In this document: positions 35,621 to 45,506 of the stretch, one piece after another | Layout: every line of letters begins with the position of its first letter | Position numbering within the stretch: position 1 is the stretch's first letter | NCBI RefSeq assembly: GCF_016427605.1 | Contig: NZ_JAELXQ010000001.1 | Location: 188,860-252,859 of the forward strand | DNA: 64,000 nt | DNA from: Ochrobactrum sp. Q0168 | Lineage (GTDB): Bacteria > Pseudomonadota > Alphaproteobacteria > Rhizobiales > Rhizobiaceae | Reading direction: 5' to 3' | Notes under the pieces: model-generated | The model's input: only the letters and a program-made list of their open reading frames with translations | Told to the model about the DNA's origin: nothing | Databases searched by the model: none | Program-made: the position numbers and the translations under genes

Positions 35621-36940
35621 ATGAGCGATCTTTTTTCATCGGCGTCAGACCCGAATGCGGACCGTAATCGTCCGCTGGCCGACCGCCTGCGTCCGAAGCA
35701 TCTGTCTGAGGTCACTGGTCAGGAACATCTGACCGGGCCGGAAGGCGTGCTGACGCGGATGATTGCCTCCGGTTCGCTCGGTTCGATGATTTTCTGGGGC
35801 CCGCCCGGAACCGGCAAAACCACCGTCGCCCGGCTGCTGGCTGGCGAAACCGATCTTGCTTTCGAACAGATTTCCGCAATCTTTTCCGGCGTTGCCGATC
35901 TCAAGAAAGTTTTCGAGACGGCCCGCGCGCGGCGCATGTCCGGTCGGCAGACCTTGCTTTTCGTGGACGAGATTCATCGCTTCAATCGCGCCCAGCAGGA
36001 TTCTTTTCTGCCGGTAATGGAAGACGGTACCGTTATTCTGATTGGTGCGACCACGGAAAACCCGTCCTTCGAACTCAACGCCGCTCTTTTGTCGCGGGCG
36101 CGGGTGCTGACCTTTCATCCGCATGACGCAGAAAGCATCGCGACGCTCCTGATCCGCGCCGAAGAACAGGAAGGCCGTCCGCTGCCACTGGATGAGGAGG
36201 CGAGGGCCAGTCTGATTCGCATGGCCGATGGCGATGGTCGCGCCGCGTTGACGCTGGCCGAAGAGGTGTGGCGTGCTGCGAGGCCCGACGAGGTCTTTAC
36301 CGCGGAGAAACTTCGGGATGTAGTGCAGCGTCGTGCGCCGGTTTATGACAAGAGCCAGGATGGGCATTACAATCTGATTTCGGCGCTGCATAAATCGGTG
36401 CGCGGATCCGATCCCGACGCGGCGCTTTATTATCTGTCGCGTATGTTCGATGCAGGCGAAAATCCGCTGTATCTGGGGCGGCGTCTGGTGCGCATGGCGG
36501 TCGAAGATATCGGGCTCGCCGATCCGCAGGCGCTCGTCATCTGCAACGCCGCCAAGGACGCCTATGACTATCTGGGATCGCCGGAAGGGGAGCTGGCGCT
36601 GGCGCAGGCTTGCGTCTATCTGGCGACGGCGCCGAAATCGAATGCCGTTTATATGGCTTACAAAGCCTCTATGCGCGCCGCCAAGGAACACGGCTCTCTG
36701 GTGCCGCCGAAGCACATTCTAAACGCTCCGACCAAGCTGATGAAGAATGAGGGCTATGGCGACGGTTACGCCTATGACCACGATCAGCCGGATGCTTTTT
36801 CGGGTCAGGATTATTTCCCGGAAAGTCTCGGGCGGCAGAAATTCTACGATCCTCCGGCGCGCGGCTTTGAGCGCGATATCCGCAAGCGACTCGACTACTG
36901 GGCGCGGCTGCGTCAGGAGCGTCAGGGCAGGAACGGCTAA
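35621..36940 (+). CDS. rarA: Replication-associated recombination protein RarA (MgsA)
   Basis: A 439-aa AAA+ ATPase of the RarA/MgsA/WRNIP1 family acting at stalled replication forks with SSB. Walker A is GPPGTGKT (residues 60-67), Walker [11 protein letters not shown], sensor 1 GATTENPSF. The C-terminal tetramerisation part contains [24 protein letters not shown] and [21 protein letters not shown]. It lies 20 bp after a terminator and so probably has its own promoter. Confidence 0.96.
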   Translation: MSDLFSSASDPNADRNRPLADRLRPKHLSEVTGQEHLTGPEGVLTRMIASGSLGSMIFWGPPGTGKTTVARLLAGETDLAFEQISAIFSGVADLKKVFETARARRMSGRQTLLFVDEIHRFNRAQQDSFLPVMEDGTVILIGATTENPSFELNAALLSRARVLTFHPHDAESIATLLIRAEEQEGRPLPLDEEARASLIRMADGDGRAALTLAEEVWRAARPDEVFTAEKLRDVVQRRAPVYDKSQDGHYNLISALHKSVRGSDPDAALYYLSRMFDAGENPLYLGRRLVRMAVEDIGLADPQALVICNAAKDAYDYLGSPEGELALAQACVYLATAPKSNAVYMAYKASMRAAKEHGSLVPPKHILNAPTKLMKNEGYGDGYAYDHDQPDAFSGQDYFPESLGRQKFYDPPARGFERDIRKRLDYWARLRQERQGRNG

Positions 36941-36958
36941 GAACCTGCCCCCTGCCGC

Positions 36959-37873
36959 TTAATGGGCCAGTGCTGGATAGGTGAAGAACAGTGCGTGGGT
37001 CAGATTCAGCAGAAAATGCACTGTGATCGATGAGATCAACCGGCCTGTCTTGTAATAGGCTGTACCGTAAAAAATCCCGGCAAGGGTCGCCAGCGCGATG
37101 TAGCTCAGACCGCCTTGATAGTGCAGCAGACCGAACAGGATTGCGGCGATCGTGATTGCAAAGGCCGGATGCCAGCCACGATAATAGGAATAGGCCAGCA
37201 GGCGTCCCTGTATCATGCCACGAAACAGCACTTCTTCGGCAAAGGTAACAAAGACCAGATTGTTGACGGCCCATATGCCGAAATAGGGCATGATTTTTGG
37301 GTCGAACTTGATATAGTTGATCGCCAATGCGACGGGGATCAGGGTGACAAGGCAACCGCCCCACATCAGGCCTATGATCTTCACCGTGTCGGCTGTTCCC
37401 GCTCGCTTTATCGGGGCGTCGAATTCCGTTCCTGACGTGAAAAACCGCCCGCTGAGAGCAAGAATGATCGCCGCCGCTGTCTTGTCGAGATTCAAATACA
37501 TCGAAAATGGCACGCCGCCGTTGGACATAACCACCGCATCAATGATCTTCGTGTTATGAAAGCCCCGCATGTAATGCACGAAGAACGTAAGACATGCGAT
37601 GACCACAAGCATATCTGTCGCCGGTTCAGTCCATGGAAAACGAGCATACAAATCTTCGCGAAGAATATTGAACCGCCACTGCGCGAGGACTGCGAACAGC
37701 GCTAATGCCAACAGGCCAATTGGAGACACGGATTCTCCAAGCAGTGCTGCAATGAATACCGGGATCAGCAAGGCGAGGGCGACAAATCCATGTTGGGTTA
37801 CGATTGCGATGACAGATGCCGCTAGAAATATGTAGGTTATTCCATAGGGAATAAAATATTGCGTATACCCCAT
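36959..37873 (-). CDS. CPBP-family intramembrane metalloprotease
   Basis: A 304-aa multi-pass membrane protein. The C-terminal half has the Abi/CPBP motifs: EEVLFRG (motif 1, glutamates and arginine), FGLLH (motif 2 histidine) and a third conserved segment SSITVHFLLNLTHALFF. The family includes CAAX prenyl-endopeptidase-like enzymes and bacteriocin-immunity proteins; the substrate cannot be told from sequence. The first half consists of hydrophobic helices without family resemblance. It converges with rarA, and the DNA upstream of its start is markedly AT-rich, unlike its neighbours. Confidence 0.85.
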   Translation of the reverse strand: MGYTQYFIPYGITYIFLAASVIAIVTQHGFVALALLIPVFIAALLGESVSPIGLLALALFAVLAQWRFNILREDLYARFPWTEPATDMLVVIACLTFFVHYMRGFHNTKIIDAVVMSNGGVPFSMYLNLDKTAAAIILALSGRFFTSGTEFDAPIKRAGTADTVKIIGLMWGGCLVTLIPVALAINYIKFDPKIMPYFGIWAVNNLVFVTFAEEVLFRGMIQGRLLAYSYYRGWHPAFAITIAAILFGLLHYQGGLSYIALATLAGIFYGTAYYKTGRLISSITVHFLLNLTHALFFTYPALAH

Positions 37874-38151
37874 AGTTTATTCTCCAAATTATTTACATAA
37901 TAATAATCGAATAAGTATTTCAGTAAAATTCCAAAATTTTTATCAAAAATTACGAGCTTAATTTTATAAATATAAATTGCACCATCAATTCATGTGCACA
38001 ATAATATTTATTATTGCTCGTAAAATATTTCCTTCTGCAAATGCGAACTCATCCCTTCATTTTTCCGAATACGAAACGCGCCCATACGCTCCGGTTAACA
38101 CGAAGTTTACTTTTACATTTTATCAATCTTTACAATTTGATGAGGTCTTCC
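37874..38151. other. AT-rich divergent intergenic region
   Basis: The 278 bp between the CPBP protease and the transglycosylase gene are very AT-rich (long A/T runs around 37880-38000), in contrast to the GC-rich surroundings. No gene was recognised; open frames here lack start signals. It must hold both divergent promoters. It may be a nucleoid-protein target or a scar of acquired DNA. Confidence 0.6.
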
Positions 38152-38736
38152 ATGATGCGCGTTTTGTGTCTCGTAGCGCTCGTGATCCTTGGAGGCTGCG
38201 CGACCGCCCCCCGGCAGGTCAGCAATGTTTGTGCAGTCTTCGATCAGCGTGACGGTTGGTTCAACAATTGGCAGAGCGCCGCAACGCGCGTATCGCGTGA
38301 ATTCGGCGTGCCGGTTCCGGTTCTGATGGCGACGATCTATACGGAATCGGGCTTTCAGCCCTATGCACGGCCGCCCCGCACCAAGATTCTTTGGATTATC
38401 CCATGGAAGCGCCCATCCAGCGCCTATGGTTATTCACAGGCGCTCAATGGAACCTGGGAACGCTACAAGCGCGAGACCGGCCGCTGGACCGCCTCGCGCA
38501 CCAACTTTGCCGACGCTGTTCATTTCATAGGCTGGTATCACTATCAGAGCTATCAGAAGAACGGCATCAACCGTAACGACGCTTACAGCCTCTATCTGGC
38601 TTATTACACCGGCCATGGCGGTTATGCGCGTGGGGCCTGGCGCGGCAATGCCACGGCACTTAATGGGGCCAAACGGGCGCAGGCGATGGCCAATCGTTAC
38701 GCGGTGCAGTTGCGTTCCTGTGGCGGCATTAGCTAA
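38152..38736 (+). CDS. Lipoprotein with lytic-transglycosylase (SLT/lysozyme-like) fold
   Basis: A 194-aa protein. MMRVLCLVALVILGGC is a lipoprotein signal with lipobox LGGC. The body has the SLT pattern ATIYTESGFQP (catalytic-type Glu), SSAYGYSQALNGTWERYK and a later AYYTGHGGY, as in goose-lysozyme-like transglycosylases that cut peptidoglycan glycan strands. ATG 38152 is chosen because GAGGT lies 5 nt upstream; ATG 38140 is possible. The upstream frame to 38014 lies in AT-rich DNA and is not coding. Confidence 0.8.
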   Translation: MMRVLCLVALVILGGCATAPRQVSNVCAVFDQRDGWFNNWQSAATRVSREFGVPVPVLMATIYTESGFQPYARPPRTKILWIIPWKRPSSAYGYSQALNGTWERYKRETGRWTASRTNFADAVHFIGWYHYQSYQKNGINRNDAYSLYLAYYTGHGGYARGAWRGNATALNGAKRAQAMANRYAVQLRSCGGIS

Positions 38737-38836
38737 AAGATGAAGATAGTGGATTCAAATACGAGATTTGGAACACCATCCGGCCTTAATCGCAATTATC
38801 ATGCGCGCGGAATCGCAAATTGAGGATGACCTTTGC

Positions 38837-39502
38837 ATGTTGAAAAAAATCGGTATCGCCCTGATTGGAGCCACATTGCTGGCGGGCTGCACCACTGACC
38901 CGTATACGGGCGAACAGAAGATGTCGAACACGGCGGGCGGCGCGGCTATCGGCGCAGCGGTCGGGGCTCTGGGTGGCCTCATGGTGGGCGGTTCCAGCCG
39001 CGCGCAGCGCAACGCGGTGCTGATCGGCGCAGGCATTGGCGCGCTCGGTGGCGGCGCCATCGGTAACTATATGGATCGTCAGGAAAATGAACTGCGTGCG
39101 CAGTTGCAGGGCACCGGCGTTTCCGTGACGCGTAACGGCGATCAGATCATCCTGAACATGCCGTCGAGCATCACCTTCGACACGGATCAGGATCAGGTGA
39201 AGAGCCAGTTCTATCCGACGCTGAATTCGGTAGCCATCGTGCTGCGCAAATTCAACCAGACCCTCGTTGACGTTCTGGGTCATACCGACTCGACGGGTAG
39301 CGCCAGCTATAATCAGGATCTTTCGCAGCGTCGTGCTGGATCTGTCGCGAGCTATCTCGGCTCGCAGGGCATTGATCCGCGCCGCTTTGCGATCATCGGC
39401 TATGGCGCAAGCCAGCCAGTGGCGACCAACGCGACGCCGGAAGGCCGCGCTCAGAACCGTCGCGTTGAAATCCAGATTTCGCCGCTGCGGGGCGCAAGCT
39501 GA
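38837..39502 (+). CDS. OmpA-domain lipoprotein with glycine zipper (YiaD-like)
   Basis: A 221-aa protein. MLKKIGIALIGATLLAGC is a lipoprotein signal (lipobox LAGC, lipidated Cys18). A glycine-zipper stretch follows (TAGGAAIGAAVGALGGLMVGG and GAGIGALGGGAIGNYMD), then an OmpA C-terminal domain (about 115-215) with VDVLGHTDSTGSASYNQDLSQRRA and GRAQNRRVEIQI that binds peptidoglycan. It probably ties the outer membrane to the cell wall. GAGGA precedes ATG 38837. The layout matches E. coli YiaD; it is not the Brucella Pal/Omp16 protein, as judged by architecture. Confidence 0.88.
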   Translation: MLKKIGIALIGATLLAGCTTDPYTGEQKMSNTAGGAAIGAAVGALGGLMVGGSSRAQRNAVLIGAGIGALGGGAIGNYMDRQENELRAQLQGTGVSVTRNGDQIILNMPSSITFDTDQDQVKSQFYPTLNSVAIVLRKFNQTLVDVLGHTDSTGSASYNQDLSQRRAGSVASYLGSQGIDPRRFAIIGYGASQPVATNATPEGRAQNRRVEIQISPLRGAS

Positions 39503-39547
39503 CGCTCCGGTAGACAGAATCAGGCCGTCTAGGCTTGGCGTATCGAA

Positions 39548-39578
39548 CGCAGTCCTTTGCAAGAAGGGCTGCGTTTTT
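39548..39578 (+). terminator. Intrinsic terminator after the OmpA-domain gene
   Basis: CGCAGTCCTT (39548-39557) pairs with AAGGGCTGCG (39564-39573), followed by TTTTT. Confidence 0.8.
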
Positions 39579-39670
39579 GTCTGTTCGGTGCGAATCGTTG
39601 TTCAGCAGAACGCCCTTGAGTTGCTTAAAGCGTGGAAAGGCTTTTTATTTTACGTATCTCTAATTATAGA

Positions 39671-39685
39671 GAACAATAATGGAAC
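39671..39685 (+). promoter_or_regulatory. LexA (SOS) box of recA
   Basis: GAACAATAATGGAAC is a perfect GAAC-N7-GAAC direct repeat, the alphaproteobacterial LexA operator. It lies 124 bp before the recA start in an AT-rich stretch. The remaining part of the 306-bp gap holds the upstream terminator and no gene. Confidence 0.8.
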
Positions 39686-39808
39686 AAAATAATAATATCA
39701 TTTAATTTCAAATGGTTAAACTTATTGCCAAATGAGAACAAAACAGATACAAATAGATAATAGCGATGAGCCTGCCGGGCTTCTAGCGGGACAAGAGGAT
39801 GGTGTAAG

Positions 39809-40897
39809 ATGTCTCAGAATTCATTGCGACTTGTTGAGGATAATTCAGTGGACAAGACTAAGGCACTTGATGCGGCGCTGTCACAGATCGAAAGAGCGTT
39901 TGGCAAAGGCTCGATCATGCGCCTCGGTCAGAACGACAAGGTGGTCGAGATCGAAACCGTTTCGACCGGATCGCTCTCTCTGGACATCGCGCTGGGTGTA
40001 GGCGGCTTACCCAAGGGCCGCATCGTTGAAATTTACGGGCCGGAAAGCTCCGGTAAGACGACGCTCGCGCTGCATACCATTGCTGAAGCGCAGAAGAAGG
40101 GCGGCATCTGCGCATTCGTTGACGCGGAACATGCGCTCGATCCTGTCTATGCACGCAAGCTCGGCGTGGATCTGGAAAACCTGCTGATCTCGCAGCCGGA
40201 CACCGGCGAGCAGGCGCTCGAAATTACCGATACGCTCGTTCGTTCCGGCGCAATCGACGTTCTGGTCGTGGACTCCGTTGCAGCGCTCACGCCGCGTGCG
40301 GAAATCGAAGGCGAGATGGGCGATTCGCTGCCGGGCCTTCAGGCTCGTCTGATGAGCCAGGCGCTTCGCAAGCTCACCGCTTCGATCTCGCGTTCCAATT
40401 GCATGGTCATCTTCATCAACCAAATCCGCATGAAGATCGGTGTCATGTTCGGTTCGCCTGAAACGACAACCGGTGGCAATGCACTGAAGTTCTACGCTTC
40501 GGTTCGCCTTGATATCCGCCGTATCGGTTCGATCAAGGAGCGTGATGAGGTGGTCGGTAACCAGACCCGCGTGAAGGTCGTGAAGAACAAGCTTGCTCCT
40601 CCCTTCAAGCAGGTTGAGTTCGACATCATGTATGGCGCCGGTGTTTCCAAGACGGGAGAACTGGTCGATCTTGGCGTGAAGGCAGGCGTTGTTGAAAAGT
40701 CTGGCGCTTGGTTCTCCTATAATTCGCAGCGTCTCGGCCAGGGCCGTGAAAACGCGAAGCTTTACCTCAAGGAGAACCCGGAAGTTGCGCGTGAAATCGA
40801 AACGACACTTCGCCAGAATGCCGGTTTGATCGCGGAACAGTTCCTTGAAGACGGCGGTCCTGAGGAAGATAGCGGATCAGATGTGGCGGAGATGTAA
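39809..40897 (+). CDS. recA: Recombinase RecA
   Basis: A 362-aa strand-exchange protein and LexA coprotease. P-loop GPESSGKT is at residues 77-84; [15 protein letters not shown] and [35 protein letters not shown] (loop L2) are conserved. The C-terminal tail is acidic ([12 protein letters not shown]). Regulation by LexA is supported by the upstream box. A terminator follows. Confidence 0.99.
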   Translation: MSQNSLRLVEDNSVDKTKALDAALSQIERAFGKGSIMRLGQNDKVVEIETVSTGSLSLDIALGVGGLPKGRIVEIYGPESSGKTTLALHTIAEAQKKGGICAFVDAEHALDPVYARKLGVDLENLLISQPDTGEQALEITDTLVRSGAIDVLVVDSVAALTPRAEIEGEMGDSLPGLQARLMSQALRKLTASISRSNCMVIFINQIRMKIGVMFGSPETTTGGNALKFYASVRLDIRRIGSIKERDEVVGNQTRVKVVKNKLAPPFKQVEFDIMYGAGVSKTGELVDLGVKAGVVEKSGAWFSYNSQRLGQGRENAKLYLKENPEVAREIETTLRQNAGLIAEQFLEDGGPEEDSGSDVAEM

Positions 40898-40932
40898 TCT
40901 CAGCTAGAACCTCAGGTATCGCTTGAAAGTTG

Positions 40933-40968
40933 GAAGCCCTTTGCTGTTGCACAGGGCTTCACTTTTTT
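40933..40968 (+). terminator. Intrinsic terminator of recA
   Basis: GAAGCCCT (40933-40940) pairs with AGGGCTTC (40953-40960), followed by ACTTTTTT. Confidence 0.8.
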
Positions 40969-41245
40969 AGTCGCAGCTTGATGGGAATTCAAAAGCACAG
41001 GTAAAAGGTGCGTTTAGGGGCTGAATTTGCCTTTATAGCGCATACTGCTTATCTGGACAGAAAAGCAGCACATCGTTAAAAGCGGTCAACCGAAGAACTC
41101 CACTTCACGTCTTTGTAGCGCGGAAAGGGAGTGATGCCTGCGGTTGCGTTCATTTGTTGGCGGTTTGCAGGTGCAAAAGACAATCGATGCGGCCTTTTAT
41201 ACTGGGTCACATCAATGCAGGGCAGGAAAAGCCCAAGGGTGAATT
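40969..41245 (+). promoter_or_regulatory. alaS upstream region with weak promoter candidate
   Basis: No gene is visible in this gap. TTGCCT (41027-41032), 16-bp spacer, TTATCT (41049-41054) is a possible sigma-70 promoter, giving a leader near 185 nt for alaS. The match is modest and no T-box-like structure was recognised. Confidence 0.3.
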
Positions 41246-43903
41246 ATGGCTGGCGTCAACGAGATAAGGTCCACATTCCTCGATTATTTCCGCAAGAACG
41301 GACATGAAATCGTTCCGTCGAGTCCGCTCGTACCGCGCAATGACCCGACGCTCATGTTCACCAATGCGGGCATGGTTCAGTTCAAGAATGTGTTCACCGG
41401 GCTGGAACATCGCGCTTACAATCGCGCAACCACCTCGCAGAAATGTGTGCGCGCCGGCGGCAAGCATAACGATCTCGACAATGTGGGCTACACTGCGCGC
41501 CACCACACCTTCTTCGAAATGCTGGGCAATTTCTCGTTCGGCGATTATTTCAAGGAAGACGCCATCAGCTTTGCCTGGAATCTGATCACCAAGGAATTCG
41601 GTCTGCCGAAGGATAAGCTGCTCGTCACCGTCTATCACACGGATGATGACGCGGCGAATTACTGGAAGAAGATCGCCGGCCTCAGCGACGACCGCATCAT
41701 CCGTATTGCCACCAGCGATAATTTCTGGGCGATGGGCGATACGGGTCCGTGCGGCCCGTGCTCGGAAATCTTCTTTGATCACGGCGATCATATCTGGGGT
41801 GGACCTCCAGGATCGCCCGACGAAGATGGCGACCGCTTCATCGAGATCTGGAATCTCGTTTTCATGCAGTTCGAGCAGGTTACGCCAGATCAGCGCATTG
41901 ATCTGCCGCGTCCGTCCATCGATACCGGCATGGGGCTGGAACGCGTAGCAGCCGTGCTGCAGGGCGTGCATGACAATTACGACATTGATCTGTTCAAGGC
42001 GCTTATCCGCGCTTCGGAAGAAGCAACCGGCGTCAAGGCCGAGGGCGATTTCCGCGCCAGCCATCGCGTGATTGCTGATCATCTGCGGGCATCAAGCTTC
42101 CTGATTGCCGATGGCGTTCTGCCGTCGAATGAAGGTCGTGGCTATGTGCTGCGTCGCATCATGCGTCGCGCCATGCGCCATGCCCAGCTTCTGGGCGCGA
42201 AAGAGCCGCTGATGTGGCGTCTGCTGCCGGCGCTCATTCGCGAAATGGGGCAGGCCTATCCGGAACTGATCCGCGCCGAAGCGCTGATTTCCGAAACGCT
42301 GAAGCTGGAAGAAACCCGTTTCCGCAAGACGTTGGAACGCGGCCTTGGCCTGCTGTCCGATGCGTCGGAAAAGCTGGTTGAAGGCGACCGTCTCGATGGC
42401 GAAACCGCTTTCAAACTCTACGACACCTACGGTTTCCCGCTCGATTTGACGCAGGACGCTCTGCGCCAGCGCGGCATCACCGTCGATACGGACGGCTTCG
42501 CCACCGCCATGGAACGCCAGAAGGCTGAAGCTCGCGCCAATTGGGCAGGCTCCGGCGAAGCTGCGACCGAGACGATCTGGTTCGGCATCAAGGACAAGGT
42601 CGGCGCAACAGAGTTTCTCGGTTATGAAACCGAAAGCGCGGAAGGCGTTATCGCCGCTCTGGTGCGCGACGGCGCGGAAGTGCAGTCGGCGTCCGAAGGC
42701 GAGACCGTATCCGTTGTGGTCAACCAGACGCCTTTCTATGGCGAATCTGGCGGCCAGCAGGGCGACACCGGAACAATTTCCGGTGAAGGCTTTGTCATCA
42801 CCATCAAGGACACGCAGAAGAAGGGCGAGGGCGTCTTCGTTCATATCGGCGAAGTGACCAAGGGCACAGCGAAAACCGGCGAGGCTGTCGAACTGAAAGT
42901 CGACTCGGATCGCCGCACGCGCATTCGCTCCAACCACTCGGCAACCCATCTTCTGCATGAAGCCCTGCGCGAAACGCTCGGCACGCATGTGGCGCAGAAG
43001 GGTTCGCTCGTTGCTCCTGATCGCCTCCGCTTCGACTTCTCGCATCCGAAGCCGATTTCGGCCGAAGAACTGGCCAAGGTCGAAAACATGGCCAACGAGA
43101 TCATCCTGCAGAACGCGTCTGTTTCCACGCGTCTGATGGCTGTGGACGATGCGATTGCCGAAGGCGCAATGGCGCTGTTCGGTGAAAAATATGGCGATGA
43201 AGTGCGCGTCGTTTCGATGGGCACGGCCAAGCATGGTCCGAAGGCTGGCAAGGCCTATTCGGTCGAGCTTTGCGGCGGCACGCATGTACGCCAGACGGGC
43301 GATATCGGTCTCGTTCGCATCGTTTCGGAGGGCGCGGTTGCAGCCGGTGTTCGTCGGATGGAAGCGCTGACGGGTGAGACCGCACGGCTTTATCTCGAAG
43401 AGCAGGATGAACGCGTGAAGGCAATCGCCAGCGCGCTGAAGACCACGCCCGCCGAAGCACTTGAACGCGTCAATGCCCTGATGGACGAACGCAAGAAGCT
43501 TGAGCGCGAGCTATCCGAGGCGCGCAAGAAACTGGCGCTCGGTGGCGGTTCATCTGAGGGCGGCAGTGCAGTTGAAGCTGTCAACGGCGTCAACTTCCTC
43601 GGCAAGGTCGTGACCGGTGTATCGCCGCGTGATCTGAAGCCGCTGGCCGATGAAGGCAAGAAGCAGGTCGGTTCCGGCGTGGTTCTGTTCATCGGTGTCG
43701 GTGAAGATGGCAAGGCCAGTGCGGTTGCAGCTGTGACGGAAGATATGGTTGGCCGTTTCAGCGCCGTGGATCTGGTTCGTGCGGCTTCTGCAGCACTTGG
43801 CGGCGCCGGTGGCGGCGGTCGCCCGGACATGGCTCAGGCTGGTGGCCCGGATGGCGACAAGGCTGATGCTGCGATTGCAGCGGTCAAGGCGCTGATCTCG
43901 TGA
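41246..43903 (+). CDS. alaS: Alanyl-tRNA synthetase
   Basis: An 885-aa class II synthetase. The catalytic core includes [18 protein letters not shown] (residues about 31-48) and [10 protein letters not shown]; the editing domain has [11 protein letters not shown] and [13 protein letters not shown], which removes Ser and Gly from tRNA-Ala; the C-Ala domain ends with a glycine-rich [16 protein letters not shown] segment. Full length and complete. A strong hairpin follows. Confidence 0.98.
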   Translation: MAGVNEIRSTFLDYFRKNGHEIVPSSPLVPRNDPTLMFTNAGMVQFKNVFTGLEHRAYNRATTSQKCVRAGGKHNDLDNVGYTARHHTFFEMLGNFSFGDYFKEDAISFAWNLITKEFGLPKDKLLVTVYHTDDDAANYWKKIAGLSDDRIIRIATSDNFWAMGDTGPCGPCSEIFFDHGDHIWGGPPGSPDEDGDRFIEIWNLVFMQFEQVTPDQRIDLPRPSIDTGMGLERVAAVLQGVHDNYDIDLFKALIRASEEATGVKAEGDFRASHRVIADHLRASSFLIADGVLPSNEGRGYVLRRIMRRAMRHAQLLGAKEPLMWRLLPALIREMGQAYPELIRAEALISETLKLEETRFRKTLERGLGLLSDASEKLVEGDRLDGETAFKLYDTYGFPLDLTQDALRQRGITVDTDGFATAMERQKAEARANWAGSGEAATETIWFGIKDKVGATEFLGYETESAEGVIAALVRDGAEVQSASEGETVSVVVNQTPFYGESGGQQGDTGTISGEGFVITIKDTQKKGEGVFVHIGEVTKGTAKTGEAVELKVDSDRRTRIRSNHSATHLLHEALRETLGTHVAQKGSLVAPDRLRFDFSHPKPISAEELAKVENMANEIILQNASVSTRLMAVDDAIAEGAMALFGEKYGDEVRVVSMGTAKHGPKAGKAYSVELCGGTHVRQTGDIGLVRIVSEGAVAAGVRRMEALTGETARLYLEEQDERVKAIASALKTTPAEALERVNALMDERKKLERELSEARKKLALGGGSSEGGSAVEAVNGVNFLGKVVTGVSPRDLKPLADEGKKQVGSGVVLFIGVGEDGKASAVAAVTEDMVGRFSAVDLVRAASAALGGAGGGGRPDMAQAGGPDGDKADAAIAAVKALIS

Positions 43904-43912
43904 TTTCATACC

Positions 43913-43946
43913 AATAAGGCCGGGGAAACCCGGCCTTATTATTTTA
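43913..43946 (+). terminator. Terminator of alaS
   Basis: AATAAGGCCGGG (43913-43924), loop GAAA, CCCGGCCTTATT (43929-43940), then ATTTTAAG. A 12-bp stem with a GNRA loop between converging genes; it may also serve the minus-strand gene. Confidence 0.85.
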
Positions 43947-44294
43947 AGCAGCGTGTGCTTTGCGGCTGTCATCGGGCGCTTCGGCGCGTTCATCCAGCCC
44001 ATAATCGCGAAGGACGCTCGCAACCCGCAGGCGGTAGTTCTCAAAGACGCCGCCGCGTCCCTTGGTCTGGGCAATGCGATGCGAGGGAAGATTGCGCCAT
44101 GCGCGCACCGCTTCTTCGTCACGCCAGAAGGACAAGGATAGAAGCTTGTCCGGCTCTGCAAGGCTCTGGAAACGTTCAATCGAGATGAAGCCATCGATGC
44201 GGCTGAGATCGTCGCGCAGGCTTGCCGCTATATCGAGATATTGTCCGCGCCGCTCGTCATCGGCGGGCCAGACTTCAAAGATCACCGTGATCAT
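43944..44294 (-). CDS. Antibiotic-biosynthesis-monooxygenase (ABM) domain protein
   Basis: A 116-aa dimeric alpha+beta barrel protein. MITVIFEVWPADDERRGQYLDIAASLR, GFISIERFQSL and LSFWRDEEAVRAWRNLPSH are typical of ABM/HmoA-like proteins, some of which oxidise small aromatic substrates or break down haem. No function can be fixed. Its start overlaps the stop of the NIPSNAP gene by 4 nt, so the two are a coupled operon. Confidence 0.8.
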   Translation of the reverse strand: MITVIFEVWPADDERRGQYLDIAASLRDDLSRIDGFISIERFQSLAEPDKLLSLSFWRDEEAVRAWRNLPSHRIAQTKGRGGVFENYRLRVASVLRDYGLDERAEAPDDSRKAHAA

Positions 44295-44620
44295 GGCTTT
44301 ATCAACTCCGCATGCGGTCCCGATTGCAGCTTGAGGAAGATGCGATCCTCGGACCGGATGAATTGCTCCCGGCGCGCAAATTCATAATTTTGGCGTCCCA
44401 GCGGGTCGGCGGCCAGCCTTGCGCGATAAGCCTCATAAGCGGCGAGGTTTTCCAGCGAATAAACGCCATAGGCCGTGGTGGCAGAACCTTCATGCGGGCC
44501 GAAATAGCCGATCAGTTGCGCGCCGCAACGTGGAATGGCTTGTCCCCAATTGCGCGCATATTCGGCAAAGGCATCCGCTTTGAACGGGTCGATCTGATAG
44601 CGGATGAAACAGGTGATCAT
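44291..44620 (-). CDS. NIPSNAP-family protein
   Basis: A 109-aa ferredoxin-like barrel protein. MITCFIRYQIDPFKADAFAEYARNWG and SATTAYGVYSLENLAAYEAYRARLAADP are characteristic; the biochemical role of bacterial NIPSNAP proteins is not established. The start at 44620 is set by AAGGAG 7 nt upstream on the minus strand; the longer frame to 44659 lacks one. It is the first gene of a two-gene operon divergent from an ArsR regulator. Confidence 0.8.
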   Translation of the reverse strand: MITCFIRYQIDPFKADAFAEYARNWGQAIPRCGAQLIGYFGPHEGSATTAYGVYSLENLAAYEAYRARLAADPLGRQNYEFARREQFIRSEDRIFLKLQSGPHAELIKP

Positions 44621-44702
44621 GCAAGGTCTCCTTGATATGCATGGTTTCGATGGAGACACTGTAGCGGTTGAAACGCAGACATAGTTCGGTTAGCATCGAA
44701 GT
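44621..44702. promoter_or_regulatory. Divergent promoter region of arsR-like gene and NIPSNAP operon
   Basis: The 82-bp gap must carry both promoters and probably the operator. GTTTC (44644-44648) and GAAAC (44670-44674) form an inverted repeat; TTTCGATGG and a reverse-type CATCGAA at 44693 are also present. The operator itself is not certain. Confidence 0.35.
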
Positions 44703-45392
44703 ATGAAAGATGGACCGATCATAGCTTCCGTCGCTTCTCTACTTGGCGATCCGGCACGCGCAAACATGCTGACTGCGCTGATGGACGGGCGCGCCCTGAC
44801 CGTCAGCGAGCTGGCGGCTGCGGCGGGCGTCACCTTGCAGACGGCGAGCGGGCATCTGGCCAAGCTCGATGCCGCCAATCTGCTGATTGCAGAAAAGCAG
44901 GGCCGTCACCGTTATTTCCGCCTGTCGGGCGCGGATGTGGCGCAGGTGCTGGAAGGGCTGATGGGCCTTGCCCAGCGAACGGGCGCGGTGCGCGTACGTA
45001 CAGGGCCGAAGGATGAAGCATTGCGCAAAGCGCGCATATGTTACGATCATCTTGCGGGCGAGCGCGGGGTCGAAATGCTCGACGCCGCACATAGGCTTCG
45101 CCTGATCGATAACACCGAAGAGCCCGTGCTGACGGATGAGGGCAAATCGTTCTTCACCTGTCTGGGCGTTGACGTGGCGGCGCTTGAACACGGCAAGAGG
45201 CCGGTATGCCGCCATTGTCTCGACTGGAGCGAACGGCGCAATCATCTGGGGGGCGCACTGGGCGCGGCACTGTTGAAAAATTTTATCGCGCGTGGTTGGG
45301 CCAGACGCGCCGAGGGGCGGGTGATCGCATTTTCACCCACCGGTGCGCAAGCCTTCAAGAACGCGTTCTCGATTGAAGCACAGCCGAGCTGA
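44703..45392 (+). CDS. ArsR-family winged-helix regulator
   Basis: A 229-aa regulator. The N-terminal HTH (about 5-85) reads IASVASLLGDPARANMLTALMDG, TVSELAAAAGVTLQTASGHLAKL and GRHRYFRLSG. The ArsR alpha-3 cysteine box ELCVCDL is absent, so it is probably not an arsenic sensor. The C-terminal half ends with CRHCLDWSERRNHLGGALG, a pattern shared with other long ArsR proteins. Divergent placement indicates that it controls the NIPSNAP-ABM operon and itself. Confidence 0.85.
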   Translation: MKDGPIIASVASLLGDPARANMLTALMDGRALTVSELAAAAGVTLQTASGHLAKLDAANLLIAEKQGRHRYFRLSGADVAQVLEGLMGLAQRTGAVRVRTGPKDEALRKARICYDHLAGERGVEMLDAAHRLRLIDNTEEPVLTDEGKSFFTCLGVDVAALEHGKRPVCRHCLDWSERRNHLGGALGAALLKNFIARGWARRAEGRVIAFSPTGAQAFKNAFSIEAQPS

Positions 45393-45401
45393 AGTCGGCC
45401 C

Positions 45402-45506
45402 TAGAGCGGTTCCTGTTTTGACGGAATCGTCGGAACCGCTCTAAGTCTTTATTTTTACGCATTTCCGGACGCAAAACCGCTTCGCACTTTTGCTGGAAAT
45501 GCTCTA
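45402..45506. repeat. 105-bp palindromic intergenic repeat (Bru-RS-like), copy A
   Basis: Starts TAGAGC and ends GCTCTA. One arm is TAGAGCGGTTCC (45402-45413) with GGAACCGCTCTA (45432-45443). The other is GCATTTCC (45459-45466) with GGAAATGC (45495-45502), with GCAAAA/TTTTGC inside. A second copy is at 62352-62455 and a half copy at 33349-33414. Length and palindromy resemble the ~103-105-bp Bru-RS elements of Brucella; identity was not checked. Its last three bases are the TAG stop of the minus-strand GST gene. Confidence 0.85.

Noticed and set aside
39734..39750. A second GAAC-like repeat (GAAC-N7-ATAC) before recA
   Set aside because: The second half-site mismatches the GAAC consensus at two positions; the upstream box is perfect, so this one is probably chance.
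42092..43285. A 397-codon minus-strand frame opposite alaS
   Set aside because: Shadow of alaS codon usage; no domain or start signal.
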